Origin: Advenella sp. S44
GTDB lineage: Bacteria; Pseudomonadota; Gammaproteobacteria; Burkholderiales; Burkholderiaceae_B
Assembly: GCF_002810445.1 (NCBI RefSeq)
Contig: NZ_NEXS01000003.1
Span: 930,001-994,000, forward strand
DNA length: 64,000 bases
Reading direction: 5' to 3'
The position numbers were made by a program, and so were the translations under genes. Under the pieces are notes generated by a model. It was not told the origin of the DNA and did not search any database. It was given only the letters and a program-made list of their open reading frames with translations. Position 1 is the first letter of the stretch. Every line of letters begins with the position of its first letter. Shown here piece after piece: positions 1 through 9,135 of the stretch.

Positions 1-647
1 GGGACATTCTTTCACGACTGATGCATGGCGCACGGCTGTCGCTGGTCATTGGCTTTTCAGCTGTGATTATCACGCTCGTCCCGGGTATCCTGCTTGGTCT
101 GCTCGCAGCTTTTTTTCCGTCTTCGGCGGGGCGCTTGCTGATGCGCATGGCCGACATCATGATGTCACTACCCTCGGTATTGCTGGCCATTGCAATTATG
201 GCAGTGCTCGGTCCTGGCATCACAAATGCAATGATCGCAATTGCGGTCGTGGGCTTGCCCGGCTACATGCGCATTGTACGGGCCTCGGCCATGAGCGAAC
301 TGGGTAAGGATTACGTTATGGCATCCCGCGTCACCGGCGCTGGTGTACTGCGCCTGATGTTCATCGCCGTACTGCCCAACTGTATGGCGCCGCTGATCGT
401 CCAGGCGACGCTGGGATTTTCCTCGGCAATCCTGGATATCGCAGCCCTGGGCTTTCTTGGGCTGGGCGTGCAGCCCCCGGCGCCGGAGTGGGGCACCATG
501 CTTGCCACGGCGCGTGATTACATTACCAGTGCCTGGTGGGTGGTCACCTTTCCCGGCCTGACGATCCTGCTCACGGTGCTGGCGATCAATCTGGTGGGCG
601 ATGGTCTGCGCGATGCGCTGGATCCTAAACTGAAACGCGCGGCATAG
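1..647 (+). CDS. dppC: Dipeptide/oligopeptide ABC transporter permease, DppC-like (5' truncated)
   Basis: This is the inner-membrane permease of a peptide-type ABC importer. The gene runs in from beyond the left edge: codons are open from position 3, and the residues before the first in-window ATG (DILSRL) fit the family, so that ATG at 21 is internal. About 215 residues are visible, with several hydrophobic segments and the EAA-type cytoplasmic loop expected of binding-protein-dependent permeases (around GYMRIVRASAMSELGKDYV). The C-terminus DALDPKLKRA is typical of DppC/OppC. The two ATPase genes follow after 9 nt. The substrate could be dipeptides, oligopeptides or nickel, and the sequence does not decide. 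Confidence 0.92.
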   Translation, partial: DILSRLMHGARLSLVIGFSAVIITLVPGILLGLLAAFFPSSAGRLLMRMADIMMSLPSVLLAIAIMAVLGPGITNAMIAIAVVGLPGYMRIVRASAMSELGKDYVMASRVTGAGVLRLMFIAVLPNCMAPLIVQATLGFSSAILDIAALGFLGLGVQPPAPEWGTMLATARDYITSAWWVVTFPGLTILLTVLAINLVGDGLRDALDPKLKRAA

Positions 648-656
648 GAGTCACGA

Positions 657-1637
657 ATGAGTTTATTGAACATCCGTAACTTGTGCGTGCGATTTGGCAC
701 TAAAGACAAACCGTTTCTCGCTGTTGACGGGGTTGATTTGACTGTGAATGAGGGCGAGCTGCTGGGCATTGTGGGTGAGTCCGGCTCGGGCAAATCGGTG
801 TCCATGATGGCCATGATGGGCTTGCTGGACGGGCAGGGGACCGTGACCGCAGATCAGATGCTGTTTGATGGGCAGGAACTGTCTGTGCTGACTCCCAAGC
901 AGAAGCGCAAGATCATCGGCAAGGATATTGCCATGATTTTCCAGGATCCGATGACCGCATTAAATCCCAGTTATACCGTTGGCTTTCAGATTGAGGAAGT
1001 GCTCAAAGTGCATATCGGCCTTGACCGTAAGGCTCGCCGACAGCGTGCTATCGAGCTGATGCGCGAAGTGGAAATTCCCGATCCCGAAAGGCGTTTATCA
1101 GCCTATCCCCATCAATTGTCCGGCGGGATGAGCCAGCGCGTGGCCATTGCCATGGCGATTGCCTGTGAACCGCGTCTGTTGATTGCTGATGAGCCCACCA
1201 CCGCGCTGGACGTGACGATCCAGGCGCAAATCATGGACTTGCTGCTGCGTTTGCAGAAAGAGCGCGGCATGGCTTTGCTGATGATCACGCACGATCTGGC
1301 CGTGATCTCGGAAGTGGCGCAGCGCGTGGTCGTGATGTATGCAGGACAAGTGGCCGAGACCGGGGCAGTGCGCGACGTTTTTTTTGAACCGGCTCATCCC
1401 TACACACGAGCATTGATCGCCTCAATTCCCGAATCGTGTCGCGGTTCGCGGCGCTTGTCCACGTTACCGGGCATTGTACCGGGGCAATATGATCGCCCTT
1501 CGGGTTGTCTGCTCTCGCCACGTTGCCCCATTTCCCAAGACCGTTGCGTGCGTGAGCGTCCGGAACTTATCAGCTATAGCGGCAGGTCGGTGCGCTGTCA
1601 TACACCGCTGATTCCCTTGCAGGAAGCCAAGTCATGA
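657..1637 (+). CDS. dppD: Dipeptide/oligopeptide ABC transporter ATP-binding protein, DppD-like
   Basis: This is the first ATPase of the peptide importer, 326 aa, and it energises uptake through the DppB/DppC channel. The Walker A motif GESGSGKS lies near residue 40. The signature LSGGMSQRV and the Walker B segment [13 protein letters not shown] follow around residues 160-190. A C-terminal Cys-containing oligopeptide/dipeptide extension ([14 protein letters not shown]) is diagnostic of the OppD/DppD branch. The SD-like GGAG at about 648-651 supports the ATG at 657. The gene overlaps dppF by 4 nt (ATGA at 1634), which suggests translational coupling. Confidence 0.94.
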   Translation: MSLLNIRNLCVRFGTKDKPFLAVDGVDLTVNEGELLGIVGESGSGKSVSMMAMMGLLDGQGTVTADQMLFDGQELSVLTPKQKRKIIGKDIAMIFQDPMTALNPSYTVGFQIEEVLKVHIGLDRKARRQRAIELMREVEIPDPERRLSAYPHQLSGGMSQRVAIAMAIACEPRLLIADEPTTALDVTIQAQIMDLLLRLQKERGMALLMITHDLAVISEVAQRVVVMYAGQVAETGAVRDVFFEPAHPYTRALIASIPESCRGSRRLSTLPGIVPGQYDRPSGCLLSPRCPISQDRCVRERPELISYSGRSVRCHTPLIPLQEAKS

Positions 1638-2605
1638 ATGATATCGTTTTGAAAACAGAAAACCTGACCCGCCATTATGATGTGTCGCAGGGGTTTATGA
1701 AACCGCGTGCCACGCTCAAAGCACTCAATGGCGTGTCGCTTTCACTGCAGCGCGGTAAAACGCTGGCGGTGGTGGGCGAATCCGGTTGCGGCAAATCGAC
1801 GCTGGCGCGACAGATTACCATGATTGAAGCGCCGACCTCCGGGAAGTTGTGGCTGGACGGGGACGCGGTGGATGCGGGCTCCTCTTCACAGATCAAAGCC
1901 TTGCGCAGCAAGGTGCAAATGGTGTTTCAAAACCCCTACGGCTCGCTCAACCCGCGTCGCAAGATTGGCGATCAACTGGAAGAGCCGCTGATCATTAACA
2001 CCAGTCTTAAAGCCGCCGAACGCAAGGAACGGGTGCGCGAGATGATGCAGCGCGTGGGCTTGCGGCCCGAACATTATTATCGTTATCCGCATATGTTCTC
2101 TGGTGGCCAGCGCCAGCGAGTGGCCATTGCGCGCGCAATGATGCTGCGTCCCAGTATTGTTGTGGCCGATGAGCCCATCTCGGCACTGGATGTATCCATT
2201 CAGGCGCAGGTGCTCAATCTGTTTCTTGATCTGCAGGATCAATTGCATACGTCATATGTATTCATTTCCCATAACTTGTCGGTAGTCGAACATGTTGCTG
2301 ACGAGGTTATGGTGATGTACCTGGGACGAGTTGCAGAAAGTGGTTCCAAGCAGACCTTGTATGAAAAGCCATTGCATCCGTACACGCAGGCGCTACTGTC
2401 GGCGACGCCTTCCATCTATCCTGAAAGACGGACCGTGAAAATCAAGATTGAAGGTGAACTGCCGTCACCGCTGAATCCTCCTTCGGGCTGCGCTTTTCAC
2501 AAACGCTGCCCGCATGCGGTGGCGCGGTGCAGTGATCAAGAGCCGGCATTGCGTGAAGTGGGTGGCCGGCAGGTTGCCTGTCATCTGGCCGAGCAGTTCG
2601 TCTAA
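1634..2605 (+). CDS. dppF: Dipeptide/oligopeptide ABC transporter ATP-binding protein, DppF-like
   Basis: This is the second ATPase of the importer, 323 aa, and it pairs with the upstream ATPase. It has Walker A GESGCGKS near residue 50, signature [15 protein letters not shown] near 155, and Walker [16 protein letters not shown]. The C-terminal [14 protein letters not shown] motif belongs to the OppF/DppF extension. It is the last gene of the operon and converges on folK, with only 26 nt between stops. No convincing intrinsic terminator is visible in that gap. Confidence 0.94.
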   Translation: MNDIVLKTENLTRHYDVSQGFMKPRATLKALNGVSLSLQRGKTLAVVGESGCGKSTLARQITMIEAPTSGKLWLDGDAVDAGSSSQIKALRSKVQMVFQNPYGSLNPRRKIGDQLEEPLIINTSLKAAERKERVREMMQRVGLRPEHYYRYPHMFSGGQRQRVAIARAMMLRPSIVVADEPISALDVSIQAQVLNLFLDLQDQLHTSYVFISHNLSVVEHVADEVMVMYLGRVAESGSKQTLYEKPLHPYTQALLSATPSIYPERRTVKIKIEGELPSPLNPPSGCAFHKRCPHAVARCSDQEPALREVGGRQVACHLAEQFV

Positions 2606-2631
2606 GGCCCTGTGGTTGCGCGCAAAGCGCT

Positions 2632-3126
2632 TCAATCGGGCCGATCTGCGTAGTAGCGATACAGGGTGACAGGCTGCCCGTCGCATTGAGTCAACCACTG
2701 GCTGATGGGCCGGCCATAAAGCACCATGTCAGGCGCAATATCCAGCAATGGGCGCAGCACAAACGCGCGCAGGTGCATGCGGGGGTGCGGCAAAATCAAT
2801 TGCGTGGTGTCTTGCTCCAGGTCGTCATAGCACAGAATATCCAGGTCCAGTGTACGCGGTGCATTGCGATAGGGGCGTACCCGGCCATGGCTCAGCTCGA
2901 TGGCCTGCAGCGCCTGCAGCAGCTTGGGTGCCGACAGCTCGGTGGTCAATCGTGCCACGGCGTTGATGTAGTCTGGGCCAGACGAGTCTACCGGGGCTGT
3001 GCGGTACAGGTCTGAAACCTGATCCAAAACAGTTTGGGGCAGGGCGGCAATATCATCCAGGGCCCGATACAGTATGTCTTCGCTTTCACCCAGGTTCGAG
3101 CCCAGGCCAATATAGGCGGTGTGCAT
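2632..3126 (-). CDS. folK: 2-amino-4-hydroxy-6-hydroxymethyldihydropteridine pyrophosphokinase
   Basis: FolK transfers pyrophosphate from ATP to 6-hydroxymethyl-7,8-dihydropterin, the step before dihydropteroate synthase (folP at 44931 here). The protein begins MHTAYIGLGSNLGES, the standard FolK N-terminus, and carries the family core RTLDLDILCYDD and LPHPRMHLRAFVLRPL. An upstream in-frame start at 3207 would overlap pcnB by about 75 nt, so the ATG at 3126 is preferred. It lies 4 nt beyond the pcnB stop and gives the usual ~164 aa. It is likely co-transcribed with pcnB. Confidence 0.94.
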   Translation of the reverse strand: MHTAYIGLGSNLGESEDILYRALDDIAALPQTVLDQVSDLYRTAPVDSSGPDYINAVARLTTELSAPKLLQALQAIELSHGRVRPYRNAPRTLDLDILCYDDLEQDTTQLILPHPRMHLRAFVLRPLLDIAPDMVLYGRPISQWLTQCDGQPVTLYRYYADRPD

Positions 3127-3130
3127 CTGT

Positions 3131-4540
3131 TTATGAAGTTGCAGGACCGCTTCCGGCTGCGCTGCCGGGCTGGCTGTTGCCACTGGTGGTTTTGCCTTTG
3201 CTCGCATTGCTGCGCCGTTTGCGCCGCTTGCGCGGGGTGCTGGCTGGCCCGGCCGCCTGCTGTTCGGCAGTCAGGGCTTCAATCATTTCGGCACGCTCGC
3301 CTGGGTTGGCATCGGCCAGATCCATCCACCATTGCGCCAGTACGCTGTCAAATTCGTTGCAGGCGGCACGCAACTGCAGGAAATCACAAGCGGCCCGAAA
3401 GCGCGGTTGCTCTGTCATGCGCCAAATCTGTTTGGGAATGCGGCGTTCAAAGCGTGGCTGCATAAACCAGATTTCGCGCATATCTGCCGTGTGCCGACGC
3501 TGTATGGCCATTTTGCTGATGTGCGTGTCGATGACCAGGTCTGCGGCCTGGCTCAGTGCCGGAATAGGATGTTCTTTGCGCGCCAGGTTTTTTTTCCAGT
3601 TCACATCCACCAGCCGCCACAGCAGCGCCGCAAAAAGGAAACTCGGGCTGACTGATTTACCGGCACGCACGCGATGATCGGTGCGCTCCAGCGTCAGTTG
3701 CACAAATTGTTCGCCGCCTGGCTGTTGTAGCACCTGGTCAATCAATGGCAGCACGTTTTCATGCAGTCCTTCCTGGCGCAGCTGCTCCAACGCGGCGATG
3801 GCATTGCCGCAGGTCAGCAGTTTGAGTATTTCATCAAACAGTCGGGAGTCCGGGACATTTTTTATCAGACCGGACAGCTCGCGAATCGGCGCATGCGTTG
3901 CCGACTCGATCGTGCCATTGAGCTTGGAGGCAAAGCGCACGGCTCGCAGCATGCGCACCGGGTCTTCGCGAAAACGCGTCTCGGGATCTCCGATCATGCG
4001 CACCAGATGGTTTTTCAGATCGGGCACCCCATTGTGATAATCAATGACGGTTTCCTTTACCGGATCATAATACAGTGCGTTAAGTGTAAAGTCGCGACGT
4101 GCCGCATCTTCCTGCTGGGTGCCAAATACATTGTCATTCAGGATGCGCCCATCGGCATCGGTGTGCTGGTCGCCCTGGGAGGGTGCGCGAAAGGTAGAGG
4201 TTTCTATAATTTCCTGGCCGAACACCACGTGCACCAGCTGGAACCGCCTGCCGATGATACGGGCCCGCCGAAACAGCGGGCGGATCTCTTCAGGCGTGGC
4301 ACTGGTGGCCACATCGAAATCCTTGGGTTCGTAGCCAAGGACCAGATCGCGCACTGCGCCGCCAACAATAAAAGCATCATAGCCTTTTTGCTGGAGCACT
4401 TCGCAAACCTTGATGGCATTGCGCGAGACCAGGCGACGGTCAATCTGGTGCTGCTCCCGAGTGTATACCCGATGTTTCTGTTTTTGAACGGGCGCGGTAA
4501 AGAGCCGGCTGACGAACGTGCGAATTGTATTTTTGATCAT
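3131..4540 (-). CDS. pcnB: Poly(A) polymerase I
   Basis: This polynucleotide adenylyltransferase adds 3' poly(A) tails that mark RNA for decay. It is 469 aa, within the family range. The nucleotidyltransferase head has FIVGGAVRDLVLG (around residues 60-70) followed by the metal-binding FDVATSATPEE (DxD-type). The tRNA-nucleotidyltransferase/PAP RNA-binding region follows (RFREDPVRMLRAVRFASKL). The C-terminal ~60 residues are basic and low-complexity (RKRRKRRSNASKGK), a common PcnB tail that binds RNA. The gene sits just upstream of folK, an arrangement seen in many proteobacteria. Confidence 0.95.
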   Translation of the reverse strand: MIKNTIRTFVSRLFTAPVQKQKHRVYTREQHQIDRRLVSRNAIKVCEVLQQKGYDAFIVGGAVRDLVLGYEPKDFDVATSATPEEIRPLFRRARIIGRRFQLVHVVFGQEIIETSTFRAPSQGDQHTDADGRILNDNVFGTQQEDAARRDFTLNALYYDPVKETVIDYHNGVPDLKNHLVRMIGDPETRFREDPVRMLRAVRFASKLNGTIESATHAPIRELSGLIKNVPDSRLFDEILKLLTCGNAIAALEQLRQEGLHENVLPLIDQVLQQPGGEQFVQLTLERTDHRVRAGKSVSPSFLFAALLWRLVDVNWKKNLARKEHPIPALSQAADLVIDTHISKMAIQRRHTADMREIWFMQPRFERRIPKQIWRMTEQPRFRAACDFLQLRAACNEFDSVLAQWWMDLADANPGERAEMIEALTAEQQAAGPASTPRKRRKRRSNASKGKTTSGNSQPGSAAGSGPATS

Positions 4541-4563
4541 GTGTTTGTTTTTGTTGGTCCTTG

Positions 4564-5250
4564 TTATTGCAAAGGAAATAAATCCAGCACCGTCCAGCCT
4601 TTTTTATTTGCCAGTTCGCGTAGCGGCGGTACCGGGTTGGTTGCAACCGGATGGGTCACTGCTTCAAGCAGCGGAATATCATTCTGGGAGTCGCTGTAGA
4701 ACCAGCTCTCGGTAAAGTGCTCAAGCGTCAGGCCCATGGCGCCCAACCATTCATTGACGCGGGTGACTTTGCCGTCCTGATAACTGGGCGTGCCCACCAC
4801 TTTGCCGGTGTAGCGCCCGTTTTTGTATTCCGGGACGGTACCGATGACATAGGGAAGGCCAAAGGCACGGGCAACCGGCGCGATAACGAATTCGTTGGTG
4901 GCAGATACCAGGCAACACAGGTCGCCCTGTTCCAGATGTTGCGCGACCAGGGCCACCGCCTTCTCGTGCATGGCGGGCCTGATCACTTCGTGCATGTATT
5001 GTTCGTGAAAGCGCGCCAGGTCATAGGGGGTATGCAGGTTCAGAAAACTGAGCATGAATTCGACCGATTCTTCTATTTTCAGCGTACCCGCCGTGTATTT
5101 TTCCATGAGCTCATGGTTTTTTGCCTGTACGACCTTGGGATCGCCGGCCCAGCCATTGCGGGCCAGGAAATCGACCCAGTGGCGATCGGTGTCGATGGGC
5201 AGCAGGGTATGGTCAAGGTCAAACAGCGCGAGTCGTTGGGTCATAGTCAT
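4564..5250 (-). CDS. HAD-superfamily IB phosphatase (SerB-like)
   Basis: This is a 228-aa member of HAD subfamily IB, phosphatases acting on small phosphorylated metabolites. The nucleophile motif DLDHTLL is near residue 10, motif II LVSATNEFV near 115, and the motif III/IV region SDSQNDIPLLEAV near 195. A helical cap region lies between. The family includes phosphoserine and histidinol-phosphate phosphatases, and the sequence does not fix the substrate. It lies between hda and pcnB on the same strand, probably in one transcription unit. Start codons ATG 5250 and 5244 are both possible. Confidence 0.85.
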   Translation of the reverse strand: MTMTQRLALFDLDHTLLPIDTDRHWVDFLARNGWAGDPKVVQAKNHELMEKYTAGTLKIEESVEFMLSFLNLHTPYDLARFHEQYMHEVIRPAMHEKAVALVAQHLEQGDLCCLVSATNEFVIAPVARAFGLPYVIGTVPEYKNGRYTGKVVGTPSYQDGKVTRVNEWLGAMGLTLEHFTESWFYSDSQNDIPLLEAVTHPVATNPVPPLRELANKKGWTVLDLFPLQ

Positions 5251-5262
5251 TAAATGCGTATT

Positions 5263-5937
5263 TCAGGAATGTCTGGATTGAAGGTAGGATTTTAACAAGG
5301 GAACGGTGATTGATCGCTTTTCAGCTAGTGAATAACGATCAAGGGCGTCCAGTAGCGACGACAGGGCGCTCATATCACGGGCGTAATAGTTGAACATCCA
5401 GTTGGTGACCTCGGCGCTTAGCGGGATGCCCTTGTCCGAGGCACGTTGCAGCAGCGCGCTGCGGCGTTCATCGTCGGTGAGGGTTTCAAGCCGGTAAACC
5501 AGATCCCAACTGAGGCGGGTCAGCAGGTCTTCCCGAATGTGCAACTGGCGTGGCGCGCACGGGCCGCTGGTCAGCAGGGTAAAGGCGTCAGGCGTATCCT
5601 GGCGGGTCTTCCATTGATTGAACAGGCCGAACAGGGCGGCGGCCTGGGCTTCCGACAGGTTCTGCACGTCATCGACGGCGATAAGCAGGCCTGCCGGCAC
5701 CGGCTCGCCCGGGTCCGGCAAGGGGTCGGTCGCCGCGTTCAGATAGCGTCCGCGCTGTTTTGTGGCGGCAAGCAGCAAATGGGTTTTGCCGCTGCCGTGT
5801 TCGCCCCAAAGGTAAATACTCTGCCCGGCTGCTGCGGCACGCAGGCGGCTGACGGCCTCGTCGTTGCGGCCGGTCACGAAATTGTCGAAACGGGGTGACA
5901 CAACCGGCAGCACATCGAGAATAAGTTGTTCTTTCAT
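5263..5937 (-). CDS. hda: DnaA regulatory inactivator Hda
   Basis: Hda is a DnaA-paralogous AAA+ protein that works with the DNA-bound beta clamp to hydrolyse DnaA-ATP and prevent re-initiation. The protein is 224 aa. It starts MKEQLILDVLPVVSPRFDNFV, and the short N-terminus including QLILDV matches the clamp-binding region of the family. Walker A GEHGSGKTHLLLA (around 45-57) and Walker B AVDDVQNL follow, then a DnaA domain III lid region. It has no DnaA DNA-binding domain IV. It overlaps the upstream permease gene by 4 nt. Confidence 0.92.
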   Translation of the reverse strand: MKEQLILDVLPVVSPRFDNFVTGRNDEAVSRLRAAAAGQSIYLWGEHGSGKTHLLLAATKQRGRYLNAATDPLPDPGEPVPAGLLIAVDDVQNLSEAQAAALFGLFNQWKTRQDTPDAFTLLTSGPCAPRQLHIREDLLTRLSWDLVYRLETLTDDERRSALLQRASDKGIPLSAEVTNWMFNYYARDMSALSSLLDALDRYSLAEKRSITVPLLKSYLQSRHS

Positions 5938-6998
5938 GTTTGATAAAAATCACTGCGACGGTACTGACCGTAAACACGGCGAATCAGGACCGACAGGGCG
6001 GCGCTGATGGGTAGCGCCATCAGCACACCGAAGAAGCCGAAAATCTGTCCGAAGACAAACAGCGCGAAAATAATGACCAGCGGATGCAGGCCGATACGTT
6101 CGCCCATGATTTTTGGCGTAAGCACCATTCCTTCCAGAATCTGTCCCAGGCCATAGACAATTGCCACGGAAATCAGTCCGTAATAATTGTCGAACTGCAA
6201 TAACGCCGACAGAATGGCCAGCAGCAGTCCGAACGTAACCCCCAGATACGGGATAAAAACCAGCATGCCCGTGAGCACCCCGATAGGAATCGCGCTTTCG
6301 AAGCCCGCCAGCGACAGGCCGGTACTATAGTAGACAGCCAGGATCAGCATGACCAGGATCTGGCCTCGCAAGAAGCTCGACAGCAGCCGATCGATATCGC
6401 GAAATACGCTAAGGGTACCACTCAGATAGCGGCGCGGTATGACTTCGCGAATTGACAGTATGAATTTATCCCAGTCAAACAGCAGGTAAACCAGCACGAC
6501 GGGTGTGATGAGCAGGTTGACGAAAAAGAAGATGACGGCCGACCCACTGGATTTGGCATAGGTAATAATGGTTGTTGTCAGGCTGTCGGTGCCGGTAATG
6601 GCATCCTGCAGCACTTCCCGGATCTTGAGGATGTCAATTTCGGCCGATACGCCAAACAGCTGATTCAGGCGCGGCGCCACGTTGATATTATACTGCGCAA
6701 CCCATCCGGGTAATTGTTCAATGGCCAGGCCGACTTCTTTGCGCACCAGCGGAATAACAATCAACAGCACGCCCAGGATGACGGCAAACAGCAGAAAAAA
6801 CATGATGCCGACGGCCAGCCAGCGAGGCAGCTTGAGGCTGACAAGCATGTTGACGCCAGGCACCAGGATGTAGGCAAGGGCCATGCCGAGCATGAAAGGC
6901 GTGAGTACGGGAGACAGTACATACAGGAGAACGAGTAGTACCAGGCCGACTCCTGACCAGAGAAGGGTCTGTTTCCGGCGCAAAATATATTCGTTCAT
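5934..6998 (-). CDS. AI-2E family transporter (PerM/YhhT-like permease)
   Basis: This 354-aa polytopic membrane protein belongs to the AI-2E exporter family (PerM/TqsA/YdiK). It has about seven to eight hydrophobic segments and the conserved C-terminal half with FIPYLGVTFGLLLAILSALL and GLHPLVIIFALFVFG. Members transport varied substrates, including autoinducer-2 and sodium, and the family label does not establish AI-2 export here. It is coupled to hda (ATGA overlap) and diverges from purM, leaving 59 nt for two promoters. Conservation of this permease next to hda and purM is common in Burkholderiales. Confidence 0.88.
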   Translation of the reverse strand: MNEYILRRKQTLLWSGVGLVLLVLLYVLSPVLTPFMLGMALAYILVPGVNMLVSLKLPRWLAVGIMFFLLFAVILGVLLIVIPLVRKEVGLAIEQLPGWVAQYNINVAPRLNQLFGVSAEIDILKIREVLQDAITGTDSLTTTIITYAKSSGSAVIFFFVNLLITPVVLVYLLFDWDKFILSIREVIPRRYLSGTLSVFRDIDRLLSSFLRGQILVMLILAVYYSTGLSLAGFESAIPIGVLTGMLVFIPYLGVTFGLLLAILSALLQFDNYYGLISVAIVYGLGQILEGMVLTPKIMGERIGLHPLVIIFALFVFGQIFGFFGVLMALPISAALSVLIRRVYGQYRRSDFYQT

Positions 6999-7057
6999 CG
7001 TAAAATAAGGCCTTCCTGTTCAATTAATGACATTTTACATATTTAGGCAGCCTGCTC

Positions 7058-8107
7058 ATGACAAATTCAAACAAATCTTCCTTAACGTATCGCGATGCGG
7101 GGGTAGACATCGACGCCGGGGATGCGCTGGTTGACCGGATCAAGCCGCTGGCGGCCAAAACCATGCGTGAAGGCGTCATGGCAGGCATCGGCGGGTTTGG
7201 CGCCTTGTTTGAAGTGCCAAAGAAATTTCGCGAACCGGTGCTGGTTTCGGGCACCGATGGCGTGGGCACCAAATTGCGGCTGGCCTTTGATTGGAATCGT
7301 CACAACACGGTAGGCATCGACTTGGTGGCCATGAGCGTCAACGATATTCTGGTGCAGGGCGCAGAGCCCCTGTTTTTCCTGGATTATTTCGCTTGTGGCA
7401 AGTTGTCGGTTGATACGGCCGCTCAGGTGGTGGGCGGTATTGCAAAAGGTTGCGAGCTGGCCGGCTGCGCGCTGATTGGCGGTGAAACGGCCGAAATGCC
7501 GGGCATGTATCCCGATGGGGAATACGATCTGGCCGGTTTCGCGGTCGGCGCGGTCGACAAATCGGCCATCATTAACGGCAAAAGCATTATGGAAGGTGAT
7601 CGCATTCTTGGCCTGGCTTCAAGCGGCGCGCACTCCAACGGCTTTTCGCTTATCCGCAAAATTCTGGAGCGCGCCGGTGCCCGTCCCGACGATGATTTCC
7701 ACGGCCAGCCGCTGGTCGATGTCGTCATGGCGCCCACGCGTATCTATGTCAAGCAGGTACTGGCAGCGCTTGCCGAGCATGGCACCGCCATCAAGGGACT
7801 GGCGCACATTACCGGCGGCGGCCTGCTGGATAACGTGCCGCGCATATTGCAGGATGGCTTCAGTGCACGTATCGACAAATCCGCGTGGACATTACCCCCG
7901 CTGTTCCAGTGGCTGCAGCAGGAAGGCCAGGTATCCGACACCGAAATGCATCGTGTGTTCAATTGCGGCATTGGCATGGTTATTGTGGTCGCCGCCGAGC
8001 AGGCTGCGGCCATTGCGGCCACCCTGCAGGAACAGGGCGAAACCGTCTTCGAGCTTGGGCAGATTGTTCGCCAGGAAGAAGGCGTACCGAAAACTGTAGT
8101 CGCCTGA
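7058..8107 (+). CDS. purM: Phosphoribosylformylglycinamidine cyclo-ligase (AIR synthetase)
   Basis: PurM catalyses the ATP-dependent closure of FGAM to 5-aminoimidazole ribonucleotide, the fifth step of purine synthesis. It is 349 aa, the usual size. Visible features are the N-terminal [15 protein letters not shown], the ATP-binding GTDGVGTKL near residue 68, [13 protein letters not shown] near 137, and [13 protein letters not shown] near 248. It stands alone on the plus strand, and no other pur gene is in the window. Confidence 0.97.
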   Translation: MTNSNKSSLTYRDAGVDIDAGDALVDRIKPLAAKTMREGVMAGIGGFGALFEVPKKFREPVLVSGTDGVGTKLRLAFDWNRHNTVGIDLVAMSVNDILVQGAEPLFFLDYFACGKLSVDTAAQVVGGIAKGCELAGCALIGGETAEMPGMYPDGEYDLAGFAVGAVDKSAIINGKSIMEGDRILGLASSGAHSNGFSLIRKILERAGARPDDDFHGQPLVDVVMAPTRIYVKQVLAALAEHGTAIKGLAHITGGGLLDNVPRILQDGFSARIDKSAWTLPPLFQWLQQEGQVSDTEMHRVFNCGIGMVIVVAAEQAAAIAATLQEQGETVFELGQIVRQEEGVPKTVVA

Positions 8108-8169
8108 TAATTCACAACGGGCAATCAATGACCGTGACGGCCTGCGTTGCATCCCCGCCATTAATCCCC

Positions 8170-9135
8170 TTAATCGGGTTGATGCGGGGTGTGTTCAGGT
8201 GTGTCTTGTGACAGGATGGCTGCGGCGGCGTCTATCACACGCGCGTGGACATCAGCCTGCAGGCTGTCGATGATCTGACGCTCTGGCATGCTGCGCAGCC
8301 AGGTAAGTTGCCGCTTGGCCAGTTGCCTTGTTGAGGCAATGGCCTTTTCCCTTGCGCCTTCCAGGGTGTCCTGGCCAGCAAGATGCTGCCAGATCTGACG
8401 ATAGCCGACGCAGCGTATAGAGGGCAATGCCTCGGTCAAGTCACCGCGGTTGCGCAATTGCTCTACCTCCCCGACAAGACCCTGTTCCAGCATCTGGTCA
8501 AAACGCAAGGCAATGCGTTCGTGCAACTGCAGGCGCACCGAGGGCTCCAGGCTTACTATATGGAATGTGTCGGTGCCCTGGCGCGGGCTTTGCTCCTGAA
8601 TAAGCGACGAATAGGGCTGGCCCGTGATCAGGCAGACTTCCAGCATGCGCTGGATTCGCTGGCGGTCGTTGGGAGAGAGGCGGGCAGCCGTGACCGGATC
8701 ATAGTGGTTTAACTGATCGTGCACATATGCCCAGCCATGCTGCCTGGCCATTTCCTCGATCTGCGCGCGTATGGCCGGGTCAGCCTGCGGCAGCGCATTC
8801 AGGCCCTGGCGCAGCGCCTGAAAATACATCATCGTGCCGCCCGCCAGGACCGGAATGCGACCCCGCGCCCGGATCTGGCCGATCAGGCAATGGGTGTCCT
8901 GCACGAACTGCGCCGCGCTGTAAGATTCTGCCGGATCGCGGATGTCCAGCAAATGCTGGGGCGTTCTGGTCCGCTCCTGCGGTGTCGGCTTGGCGGTGCC
9001 AATATCCATGCCGGTATAAATGGTAGCCGAATCGACATTGATAATTTCAATGGGCCAGCGCTGGGCCAGCGCCAATACCCCGGCGCTTTTGCCCGATGCA
9101 GTGGGGCCGGCCAGGCAGAATACAGACCGCGTCAC
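8170..9135 (-). CDS. miaA: tRNA dimethylallyltransferase
   Basis: MiaA transfers a dimethylallyl group to A37 of tRNAs that read UNN codons. It is 321 aa. It has the P-loop [10 protein letters not shown] near residue 10, [16 protein letters not shown] near 35, and the later RIQRMLEV and [13 protein letters not shown] motifs. The start is GTG at 9135. It overlaps the mutL stop by 4 nt (GTGA), and no alternative ATG gives the P-loop N-terminus, so GTG is well supported. The mutL-miaA order matches E. coli, but hfq does not follow here. Confidence 0.96.
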   Translation of the reverse strand: MTRSVFCLAGPTASGKSAGVLALAQRWPIEIINVDSATIYTGMDIGTAKPTPQERTRTPQHLLDIRDPAESYSAAQFVQDTHCLIGQIRARGRIPVLAGGTMMYFQALRQGLNALPQADPAIRAQIEEMARQHGWAYVHDQLNHYDPVTAARLSPNDRQRIQRMLEVCLITGQPYSSLIQEQSPRQGTDTFHIVSLEPSVRLQLHERIALRFDQMLEQGLVGEVEQLRNRGDLTEALPSIRCVGYRQIWQHLAGQDTLEGAREKAIASTRQLAKRQLTWLRSMPERQIIDSLQADVHARVIDAAAAILSQDTPEHTPHQPD